From assembly GCA_017615355.1 (NCBI GenBank), contig JAGAAJ010000083.1, positions 1-51,770 on the forward strand: 51,770 bases of DNA, given 5' to 3'. Below, piece after piece: positions 43,007 to 50,650 of the stretch. Position 1 is the stretch's first letter; every line of letters begins with the position of its first letter. Under the pieces are notes generated by a model. It saw only the letters and a list, made by a program, of their open reading frames with translations, was not told where the DNA came from and did no database searches. A program made the translations under genes and the position numbers. This DNA is from Prevotella sp. GTDB lineage: Bacteria; Bacteroidota; Bacteroidia; Bacteroidales; Bacteroidaceae.

Positions 43007-43978
43007 ATGAAACGAATACTACTAAGTTTATCATTTGTTTTTTTAGCTTTCTCATTTAGCGTAGCGCAAATCTCCGTTACCATTACCGATGGTATCGACA
43101 ACCAGGCTGTGAAGGCGAAGATGGAACGTAGCATTGCCGCCATCCTGAATGAGATCAATGCGGCCCAGGCAGCTGACCGTAATCTCAACTTTGCGGCGAT
43201 GGGTGTCAACACACGTGTACAGCAATCGATGGCGATGCTTTGGGAGAACACCCCTTTCATGTGTACTGATGATGAGATTGTGGAACATTGCATCACCACA
43301 GGCACGGGCTACCAGATTCGTAACATTCCCCTGATGATGAAGCCCACGGCCACCCGTGCCTTCAATGAGGAGGAATATCAGGAGGCTGTCATCAGCTTCG
43401 ACCGTCAGGGCGAGGTGGAGAGCTTTTACCTCTCTATCTCGATGAACCTTTATATGAATGTGATCAAGAGCAATTTGGAATTGACAGATCTGCGCCGTCG
43501 CCAGATGATCCTCGACTACGTAGAGCAGTTCCGCACGGCCTACAACCAGAAAGACATCAAGTTCTTGGAGCAGATCTACAGCGATGATGCCCTTATCATC
43601 ACAGGCAAGGTCATCATGCAGCGACATATTGAGAACGACCGTATGGTCACATCGCAGAAAATCCAGTACAACAAACAGTCGAAGCAGCAGTATCTCACAA
43701 ACCTACGTCGAATCTTCCAGAACGCCCGCTATTTCAAGGTTCTCTTTGATGATATCGAGGTGATGCGCCATCCTGTCAACCCCAATTTCTATGGCGTTAC
43801 CCTCTTACAAGGCTGGACCAACAACAGCTATCACGATGAGGGCTACCTCTTCCTGCTTTGGGACTTCACCAACGAGAACGCCCCCCAGATTCACGTCCGC
43901 ACCTGGCAGCCCGACAGAATCGGCGGCAAGCCTCTGCCCAAGGACGAGATATTTAGTTTAAGCGATTTTGATATTTAA
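43007..43978 (+). CDS. Exported protein with NTF2-like domain
   Basis: The 323-aa protein has a signal peptide (cleavage likely after FSVAQ). Residues about 165-310 resemble a SnoaL/NTF2-like domain, with FRTAYNQKDIKFLEQIYSDDALIITGK, then the cone-shaped fold's later strands (TLLQGWTNN and GYLFLLWDFTNE). NTF2-like domains bind small ligands or form dimers. Start at ATG 43007 is chosen over an in-frame TTG at 42998. It is probably the last gene of the tubulin-like core operon, although the following A/T-rich genes continue on the same strand with a short gap. Confidence 0.78.
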   Translation: MKRILLSLSFVFLAFSFSVAQISVTITDGIDNQAVKAKMERSIAAILNEINAAQAADRNLNFAAMGVNTRVQQSMAMLWENTPFMCTDDEIVEHCITTGTGYQIRNIPLMMKPTATRAFNEEEYQEAVISFDRQGEVESFYLSISMNLYMNVIKSNLELTDLRRRQMILDYVEQFRTAYNQKDIKFLEQIYSDDALIITGKVIMQRHIENDRMVTSQKIQYNKQSKQQYLTNLRRIFQNARYFKVLFDDIEVMRHPVNPNFYGVTLLQGWTNNSYHDEGYLFLLWDFTNENAPQIHVRTWQPDRIGGKPLPKDEIFSLSDFDI

Positions 43979-44000
43979 TTGGATAATAATGGATTAAGTT

Positions 44001-44303
44001 ATGATTACACAAGAAAGAAAACAAATGTTGAAAAAATACAGAAAACTAATTTCAGCTGATCCTTCTTTTTCAAAAGAAGAAAAGGAAATAATATTGGATG
44101 TACTTAACAAATTATCATGGGATTTTTATAAAAAGTCTTTTTCGTTAAGAATCCAATTGCGGCAAGTGAAATTGTTATTAAACAAACCTGAACATAGCCA
44201 AGCAAAAAAACACTTCGTGCATTGTGTATATCTTTTAGGAAAGCGTGAAGTAGCTATTGACGTTTTTTCTCAATTATCCAATTGGTACAATAAACATAAA
44301 TAG
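44001..44303 (+). CDS. Small helical protein, unknown
   Basis: The 100-aa, Lys-rich, all-helical protein has no signal peptide. It is the first gene of an A/T-rich segment whose codon choice is clearly different from the genes before 43978. No family recognised. It ends 6 nt before the next start. Confidence 0.6.
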   Translation: MITQERKQMLKKYRKLISADPSFSKEEKEIILDVLNKLSWDFYKKSFSLRIQLRQVKLLLNKPEHSQAKKHFVHCVYLLGKREVAIDVFSQLSNWYNKHK

Positions 44304-44309
44304 AGATAC

Positions 44310-45737
44310 ATGAAAAGAATATATTTTATTTTATTCATTATTGTAAATGCCCAATTTGTTATCGCCCAAGACATTGAGGTGAAGAAGTTCGAATTGTTGA
44401 AGGATGACCAGACAGCAGCGACGTACAGAAATGACCAAAATGGAAATCCCTGTGCATTACTAATAGTCCAATCATTGAAAGAAGGATTGGAGTTTGAAGG
44501 CTGGGTAGTTGGTGATGTTGAACGAAAAGAGAATGACTATTGGGTATTTATTGCAAATGGGGCAAAACATATCAAGGTAATACATGCTGACTACCATACA
44601 AAAGATGTTGTGTTTGCTGATCATGGGACAAATATATTGCAAGGAGGACAGACATATACCCTACAACTTGTAGATGATACTAAAGATATTATTAACAAGG
44701 TTATTAACAAGGTGTATAGCTTAGGATGGAATCTGAACGATATTGAAGTACCAAGAAAGGCTAAAATACTTCTAAAAATGGCAGCAATGAGAGGTGATGC
44801 GAAAGCACAAATAGCAATGGCTCAACTATCTACCATTAAAAACGGAACTTCCGTCCAAAATGAATCTGCTTATTACTGGATAGAACTACTATTGGCAAAA
44901 GGTGACAGCACCTGCTTGGATGTAATGCCAGGAGAACTGATGTACGTATATGCTATTAAGCAGGAAGAAAAGGGCCGTATTACTCATGCTTGCCGATACG
45001 AGGTTAAAGCTTGTATGAAAGGATATAAAATTGCAGGAGATCGGCTATTTTGGAATATTAACAATAGGATTAATAATAATAGTTTATTTGTTGAAGATTG
45101 TGAAAATATTATTGATATCTGTCAGGATTCTGTAGATGCAGGCAATTTAGAAGCAATGAGGTGTCTTGGTGTTATTTACGAAAGAGGTCTGTGTGGAAAT
45201 CAAAATCTTTTGAATGCTGCTAAATGGTATCGTAAAGCCTATGAAGCTTATGAAGCATTATCTACAAACCAATTAAGAGGAACATATTTAGGAAACAAAC
45301 TAAAAACAGATTTAGTTAGAGTATATGGAAATCAGTTATATCCAATAGATCAATATTCCTTGGATTATATCAAACAACAGGCAGCTGAAGGGTTACCAGA
45401 AGCTTTTTATCAGTTAGGGTATATGTATGAAGAAGGACGCAATGTCCCACAAAACATTAATATAGCAATGGATTATTATAATAAATCACAATCAGATCAT
45501 CATCCTAAGGCCGCCTACCGTTTGGCTGAAATCTATTATAACCAAAAAGATTATAAAAGGGCAGAAGAATATCTTCGTGGCATAAAAAATGATGATGATG
45601 CCCTGTATTTAAGAGCAATAAATCAATATTATCGGTTCAATGATGCTCTTAGCAGAGTAGAAGTCTTCAATACATTAAACTCTTTATCAAAAAAAGGCTA
45701 CCAGAAAGCAACAGAATTTATAAAAAATAACTATTAA
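44310..45737 (+). CDS. Exported Sel1-repeat protein
   Basis: In this 475-aa protein a signal peptide (residues 1-19) precedes an N-terminal beta domain of about 110 residues that is shared with the genes at 45749, 48282 and 48536. Sel1-like repeats follow, for example LGVIYERGLCGNQNLLNAAKWYRKAYEA near residue 290 and LGYMYEEGRNVPQNINIAMDYYNKS near 370. Sel1 repeats form helical scaffolds for protein binding. It is A/T-rich in codon use. It probably acts in the periplasm or at the surface. Confidence 0.82.
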   Translation: MKRIYFILFIIVNAQFVIAQDIEVKKFELLKDDQTAATYRNDQNGNPCALLIVQSLKEGLEFEGWVVGDVERKENDYWVFIANGAKHIKVIHADYHTKDVVFADHGTNILQGGQTYTLQLVDDTKDIINKVINKVYSLGWNLNDIEVPRKAKILLKMAAMRGDAKAQIAMAQLSTIKNGTSVQNESAYYWIELLLAKGDSTCLDVMPGELMYVYAIKQEEKGRITHACRYEVKACMKGYKIAGDRLFWNINNRINNNSLFVEDCENIIDICQDSVDAGNLEAMRCLGVIYERGLCGNQNLLNAAKWYRKAYEAYEALSTNQLRGTYLGNKLKTDLVRVYGNQLYPIDQYSLDYIKQQAAEGLPEAFYQLGYMYEEGRNVPQNINIAMDYYNKSQSDHHPKAAYRLAEIYYNQKDYKRAEEYLRGIKNDDDALYLRAINQYYRFNDALSRVEVFNTLNSLSKKGYQKATEFIKNNY

Positions 45738-45748
45738 AGACTAAAGCT

Positions 45749-47659
45749 ATGAAAAGAATCTTTATACTATTATTTTTATTAACAAACATATCCGTTTTCT
45801 CCCAAAAAGAGATTAAGGTTGTGAGTTTCAAGCAAAGCTCATCGGACATTTCTGCCCGAACTAATCAACGGGAAGACACTAAGGGTATAGCATGCGCACT
45901 AATAAAGGTCCAATTACCTATTCCCAATGCTATATTTGAGGGTGATATCATTGGACGAGTTGCACATAAAACCAATGAATATTTGGTATATATGCCTCAG
46001 AATAGCATAGAGTTAGGGGTAAAGATGTTAGGAAATCCTCTCCTATCAGTGAAATTTAAAGATTATGGAATTGATAAGTTGGAATCAAAAACAACTTACG
46101 AGCTATGTTTGTTGCAAAAAGAGCCTAATGTCCCTCAATTGTTTGATGAGGGAATGGAGGCGTTAGTCAAAAATGATATTTTTACAGCATTTGACAAACT
46201 AGAAAAATCCGCAGATGCAGGGTATGCTAAGGCTCATTTTGTGCTTGGAGAAAATATACTTTTACCTTATACTGCGGAAGAATATGCATGGAATGCATAT
46301 GATTGGACAGCTGATGCAAATGATGCTGAATCATACCAGACAGCTTACGAACATTATAAGAAAGCTGCAGATGCAGGAATACCAGAAGCTTTATATGCCT
46401 TGGGTGTTTTTTTGAGTGATTATAATCAAGCAAAACGATTCGTAGATGAAAATGATGCAAGTGACGCATGTAAAATGGCAAACATATATAAAACGAATAT
46501 TCCACAAGAATACTGCGATGATTCCTATATACAAAAGCTGTTTGAAGAAGCAGCAGATAGAGGTCTGAAGGATGCACAATGGAAGATGTGCGGTGATGAT
46601 AATTGGTGCAAAAAGAATGCTGCAAAAGGTATAGCTATCGCTGAATTTGCAATGGGACTAAGGTATGATGAAGAGTTACGCCTAGAGGAGTACCTTATGT
46701 TAACAAAAGATAAAGGATCTGGAGTAGATCTTCAAATGCTTCCATTGTTAGAATACGCATTAGAGATGAATAGAACAGAAAATTTTGAAACTGCATTTAG
46801 TTGGTATCTGAAAGCAGCAAATCATGGGTTAGATGCTGCTCAGTGGAGAATAGGAGAGATGTATGCTCGTGGTTTGGGAGTTGAGCCAAACATTGAAAAG
46901 GCAATCGCATGGAGAACAAAGGCAGCCGAACAGGGTTGTCCTGTGTATCAGTTCGTGATGGGAATGATGTATATTTATGGTGGCTTTTCCGATTATTCTA
47001 CGTATATCTATCCAGATTATTTCAAATATAGAATAGATGTACCTGCTGATATAGATAAAGCAGACAAGTGGATGCGGATGCTATCCAACAAAGAACTTAG
47101 CAAAAAAGAAAAGGATCTAATTGAAACGAATGGCAGATATTCAGCTTCCATTGACGAATTAGCTTCTTTATTACATAATAGAGGTGATTATAATAGAGAA
47201 ATCTATTGGTATCAAAGAGGAATAGACTGGGGATATCGTGATTCTTACTGTAGTTTAGGAGAAATGTATTATAAAGGATTAGGTGTCTCTAAAGATTATG
47301 AAAAAGCACGTGAACTATTTGAGAAGGCCGATATGGACGATGACCACTTTGGCGATGGATATAGTGGTGAACTTCGTAACAGAGCAAAGGCATATATAGG
47401 TGTTATTTATCGGGATGGATTAGGCGTAGAACCAAATATAATGAAAGCAAAGACATATTTAATGGCTTCTGCAAACAAAAATGACGCCAAAGGAATGTAC
47501 GAATTAGCACTCCTATTAGGAAAAGAAGGGAAATCAGAAGAAGCCAACAAACTGTTACATGAATTGAAAAACGGATGGGGGTTTGATGATATTGACGATT
47601 ATTATAAGAATAAGGCGAATGAAGCTATAAATGGTAATATGGGAAAATATGGAGAATAA
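45749..47659 (+). CDS. Exported Sel1-repeat protein, paralogue
   Basis: The 636-aa protein has a signal peptide (residues 1-18) and the same N-terminal domain as its neighbour, with the SxxxxDxxARTNQREDTKGIACALIKVQLP pattern. At least five or six Sel1 repeats follow, among them IGEMYARGLGVEPNIEKAIAWRTKAA near 370 and LGEMYYKGLGVSKDYEKARELFEKA near 505. It starts 11 nt after the preceding paralogue, so tandem duplication with divergence is likely. Confidence 0.85.
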   Translation: MKRIFILLFLLTNISVFSQKEIKVVSFKQSSSDISARTNQREDTKGIACALIKVQLPIPNAIFEGDIIGRVAHKTNEYLVYMPQNSIELGVKMLGNPLLSVKFKDYGIDKLESKTTYELCLLQKEPNVPQLFDEGMEALVKNDIFTAFDKLEKSADAGYAKAHFVLGENILLPYTAEEYAWNAYDWTADANDAESYQTAYEHYKKAADAGIPEALYALGVFLSDYNQAKRFVDENDASDACKMANIYKTNIPQEYCDDSYIQKLFEEAADRGLKDAQWKMCGDDNWCKKNAAKGIAIAEFAMGLRYDEELRLEEYLMLTKDKGSGVDLQMLPLLEYALEMNRTENFETAFSWYLKAANHGLDAAQWRIGEMYARGLGVEPNIEKAIAWRTKAAEQGCPVYQFVMGMMYIYGGFSDYSTYIYPDYFKYRIDVPADIDKADKWMRMLSNKELSKKEKDLIETNGRYSASIDELASLLHNRGDYNREIYWYQRGIDWGYRDSYCSLGEMYYKGLGVSKDYEKARELFEKADMDDDHFGDGYSGELRNRAKAYIGVIYRDGLGVEPNIMKAKTYLMASANKNDAKGMYELALLLGKEGKSEEANKLLHELKNGWGFDDIDDYYKNKANEAINGNMGKYGE

Positions 47660-47721
47660 AGAAAATAAATAGTGGCATTTGTGTCAATTATAAAAAAGTT
47701 GGGTTGTTAAATTATTGAAGT

Positions 47722-48285
47722 ATGAATGAGATAAGAAAGATTGTATTAAGTCTTTTGCATAACTCTTTTGAAGATATATATACACTCGATGGAGTCAATT
47801 TGAATGATGGAGTTTCTGAGTGGAATATTTGTGCACGTGTGGCCATGTATATGGAACAAAGAATGAGGGCATATGATTTCCTGCATAGGACTTCCTTATT
47901 TAAGAATTATTATGTTGATGTTGAATATAATAGAAGTTATGGGGGAAATCCGAAAATTGTGGATGGTTATCAAGTCAGGGTTGATTTGATAGTTCAAACA
48001 CGTGAAGAAACAAAGCCTAATTATTTGGTGTTAGAAATGAAGAAACCAAATAATCCTGAGAAACGGGTTGAAGATGAAAGAGAATTAAACCGGATGGTAA
48101 GACCAAGGCAAGAAGGATCTCTAGATTATTACAATTGTGGTTCGTATGTTGGTGTGTTTATTGATTATAATAAAGATAACTATTTTGGAAAGATCTATTG
48201 GTTCGATGCTTCAAAGAAAGAAGTCGAAATTAGGAACTTCGAAAGAAATGACATGTTAAATATTGTTGAAGAATTGTTCGGATGA
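47722..48285 (+). CDS. PD-(D/E)XK nuclease-fold-like protein
   Basis: The 187-aa protein lacks a signal peptide, unlike its neighbours. The arrangement VEYNR, then VRVDLIVQT (Asp near residue 93) and YLVLEMKKP (E-x-K near residues 109-111) fits the catalytic core of PD-(D/E)XK nucleases or their relatives. The remaining sequence is mixed alpha/beta. Such domains occur in restriction, repair and toxin proteins; a non-catalytic member is possible. Its ATG lies 62 nt after the Sel1 gene and its stop overlaps the next ATG (ATGA), so the small remnant gene is coupled to it. Confidence 0.6.
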   Translation: MNEIRKIVLSLLHNSFEDIYTLDGVNLNDGVSEWNICARVAMYMEQRMRAYDFLHRTSLFKNYYVDVEYNRSYGGNPKIVDGYQVRVDLIVQTREETKPNYLVLEMKKPNNPEKRVEDERELNRMVRPRQEGSLDYYNCGSYVGVFIDYNKDNYFGKIYWFDASKKEVEIRNFERNDMLNIVEELFG

Positions 48286-48518
48286 AAACAGTTTTTTTTC
48301 TGGTAACACTCTTTCTTGGCGCAGTTTCAATGTATGCCCAAGACATCGAAGTAAAGAAGTTTGAGCCATTACAGAATGACCAAACGGCAGTAACGAGTGC
48401 GAGGAAAGACCTCAACGGAAACACCTGCGGACTGGTGAAGGTGCTTCTGAAAGAGCCTGGGGCAGAGTTTGAGGGTAGCGTGCAGTTCACAGGAAAAGTG
48501 TATATGGTATCGGCCTAA
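48282..48518 (+). pseudogene. Truncated paralogue of the shared N-terminal domain
   Basis: The 78-aa frame has a signal peptide and the first 45 residues of the shared domain (QDIEVKKFEPLQNDQTAV, then NGNTCGLVKVLLKEPGAEFEGSV). It breaks off where the other copies continue with V-V-G-D-V and the beta domain. It is most like the gene at 44310. It looks like a decayed or deletion-truncated copy, but the intact signal peptide means a short secreted product is possible. Confidence 0.6.
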
Positions 48519-48535
48519 TAGGATAATAATGATAT

Positions 48536-50281
48536 ATGAAAGTGTTACGCCTTTTTTTATCGTTTGTGATCTCTTTGTTGTGTCTGACAAATGTAAATGC
48601 ACAGACACTCAAAGTGGAGAGCTTTGCTGCCAAGCCAAACGACCTGACAGCACGGACACAGGCACGACAAGACGTTAATGGGGTTGACTGTGCGCTTGTA
48701 AAGGTGCAGTTGGCAGCATCTGGTGCTACATTTAATGGGAATGTCGTCGGTGATGTGAAATACAACACGAGTGAGTATTGGGTCTATATGGCCCAAGGAA
48801 GTAAACGCCTGTCCATAAGACTAGAAGGCTATCTTCCCTTGGAAGTCAATTTTGAAGATTATGAGGTTAAACCATTAGAATCTAAAACAGTTTATATTTT
48901 GGTTGTCTCAGGAATTACCACCTCTCAAACGATAGAGGCTCCACGCATCAAAACGGGATGGATAATTCTTGAATCTGATCCCACTGGCGCTTCCGTTTAT
49001 ATCAATGATGAATTTGTAGGAAATACGCCACTTACTAACTATAAACAAGCGTATGGAACCTATTCCTATCGTGTGGAAAAGCCGAACTATCACCCCTCCA
49101 CAGGAGCAATAGAACTGAATTCTGCCAAACTCGAAAAGAAGATAGAGCTTAAACCGGCTTTTGGCTCTATTACCATTACCAGTAGCGTTGCAGGTGCAAA
49201 CATCCTGCTTGATGGAAATGCCACAAATAAGACAACGCCATGTACATTGGAGGGAGTGCCTTCAGGACAGCACACAATAACAATACAAAAAGACAAATAT
49301 TCTCCACGACAGCAAAGTGTTACTGTGGAAGATGGACAAACCGCACAATTGTCGCTCTCATTGGATGCTCGTTTCGCGCGAGTAAGTATAACCACTTTGG
49401 AAGGTGCACAGATATACTGCAATGGTGAATTAAAGGGGAAAACCAGGCATGTTGAAGACCTGATGGAGGGATACTATGATATAGAGGCCCGTTTGGCTCA
49501 TCATAAAGCTATTACCAAACAAATTCAAGTGAAGGTTGGACAAGCTCAAGAGATAACAATAAATCCCACTCCTATCTACGGTTCACTGGATGTGACGAGT
49601 ACTCCACACGACGCTGATGTCACAATAGATGGGAAACAATACGGCAAGACACCACTGACTGTTGAGCAGCTTCTGGAAGGTGGGCATCAAGTAGTTCTTT
49701 CGAAGGAGGGCTATTTCCCTGAAACGAAGAAATTGAACATACAAGGCAATGAAGAGGCTACTATAATTGCGGAATTGAAGGAAAGAAAGAATAATATCAT
49801 ATATCTAAATGAAGGTGAATCGTTGCAGTCCAAATTAGATTCAATTACTATATCAGGGACACGATTAAAAGTTATGGGACAAGCGCAATTTTCAAATTTA
49901 GATTGGGATTTGTTAAAGAGTTTTTGTGTAAGGAATCAAATTACATCTTTAGATTTAAAAGAACTAAATGGTCTTACAAAAGTGTCTCTGAGGGGGTGGT
50001 TCAATTTAACCTCAATCAGCATCCCCAATAGCGTAACAGTAATAGATGAATATGCCTTTGTTGGCTGTTCTAACTTAACCTCAATCAGCATCCCCAATAG
50101 CGTAACTGAAATATATTATCAAGCCTTTGAAGGGTGTTCTAACTTAACCTCAATTCACATCCCCAATAGTGTAATGACAATAGGAACAGGAGCTTTTAAA
50201 GGATGTTCTGGTTTAACCTCAATCAGCATCCCCAATAGTGTAACAGTAATAGGTATTAATCCTTTTTTCAATTGTATTTAG
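48536..50281 (+). CDS. Exported PEGA-domain protein with BspA-type leucine-rich repeats
   Basis: The 581-aa protein has a signal peptide (cleavage after NVNA) and then the shared N-terminal domain (about 25-125). Three or four PEGA domains follow (about 140-415, with GASVYINDEFVGNTPL and DADVTIDGKQYGKTPL), then four 23-residue leucine-rich repeats of the BspA/LRR_5 type (about 490-575, NLTSISIPNSVT). PEGA and BspA repeats are typical of surface proteins that bind host or cell-wall ligands. The repeats end abruptly at a stop after one partial unit, so the protein may be truncated or length-variable. Confidence 0.85.
   Translation: MKVLRLFLSFVISLLCLTNVNAQTLKVESFAAKPNDLTARTQARQDVNGVDCALVKVQLAASGATFNGNVVGDVKYNTSEYWVYMAQGSKRLSIRLEGYLPLEVNFEDYEVKPLESKTVYILVVSGITTSQTIEAPRIKTGWIILESDPTGASVYINDEFVGNTPLTNYKQAYGTYSYRVEKPNYHPSTGAIELNSAKLEKKIELKPAFGSITITSSVAGANILLDGNATNKTTPCTLEGVPSGQHTITIQKDKYSPRQQSVTVEDGQTAQLSLSLDARFARVSITTLEGAQIYCNGELKGKTRHVEDLMEGYYDIEARLAHHKAITKQIQVKVGQAQEITINPTPIYGSLDVTSTPHDADVTIDGKQYGKTPLTVEQLLEGGHQVVLSKEGYFPETKKLNIQGNEEATIIAELKERKNNIIYLNEGESLQSKLDSITISGTRLKVMGQAQFSNLDWDLLKSFCVRNQITSLDLKELNGLTKVSLRGWFNLTSISIPNSVTVIDEYAFVGCSNLTSISIPNSVTEIYYQAFEGCSNLTSIHIPNSVMTIGTGAFKGCSGLTSISIPNSVTVIGINPFFNCI
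50007..50275 (+). repeat. 69-bp tandem repeats (LRR-encoding)
   Basis: Units starting with TAACCTCAATCAGCATCCCC-like sequence begin at 50007, 50076, 50145 and 50214, exactly 69 bp apart. Each encodes one 23-residue leucine-rich repeat. The exact in-frame period makes recombination or slippage likely. Confidence 0.85.
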
Positions 50282-50373
50282 AGACCTCAAAACAACTATA
50301 AACAACGAAAAACACATAGAGGTAAATCGTTGTATTTCAACTACTTTTAGATTTTAACACTTCAGACTTGTTT

Positions 50374-50405
50374 TTTGGTAGTTCTCAAAAATCCGCTTAC
50401 CTTTG
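50374..50405 (+). promoter_or_regulatory. Promoter of the helix-turn-helix gene
   Basis: TTTG at 50374-50377 and TACCTTTG at 50398-50405 are 20 bp apart, a full match to the Bacteroidetes consensus. Confidence 0.75.
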
Positions 50406-50454
50406 CAACGCATTTCTACCGCGGAGAATTTTGAGGGCTTTTATTTTGCCATCT

Positions 50455-50500
50455 CGTGGACAGGGTTGACAAAGGTTGACAAGAGTGGACAACGGTTGAC
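50455..50500 (+). repeat. GTTGAC/GTGGAC direct repeats at 10-bp period
   Basis: GGTTGAC at 50464, 50474 and 50494 and AGTGGAC at 50484 are exactly 10 bp apart, and a further CGTGGAC lies at 50455. One-turn spacing on one DNA face is typical of iteron or multimeric protein-binding sites. Confidence 0.75.
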
Positions 50501-50564
50501 TGAAGACGGAGAGAAAAAAGCAAGGAAGTGACCTCATTTGAATAATGTGACATCGTGGAATGAG

Positions 50565-50581
50565 TTGACAAACATTGTCAA
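50565..50581. promoter_or_regulatory. TTGACAA inverted repeat
   Basis: TTGACAA (50565-50571) and TTGTCAA (50575-50581) form a dyad around 3 bp, and ATTGACG follows at 50584. The half-site is the same as in the upstream iterons, so the same protein may bind both. Confidence 0.55.
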
Positions 50582-50650
50582 TGATTGACGAAGGTTCACT
50601 CCGTGGCGGTTTGCATGAATGATTGTAAAACCACATAAAAAAGGAGTCAA

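Larger units (their letters stand above)
50282..50650. other. Intergenic control region of the helix-turn-helix gene
   Basis: No gene of convincing quality is seen in 369 bp. The region carries a plus-strand promoter, phased GTTGAC repeats and an inverted repeat (separate entries) and then a leader of about 240 nt to the ATG at 50651. Confidence 0.5.

Noticed and set aside
50007-50281. CRISPR-like array
   Set aside because: The 69-bp units are contiguous, in frame, and encode leucine-rich repeats with no spacer pattern.
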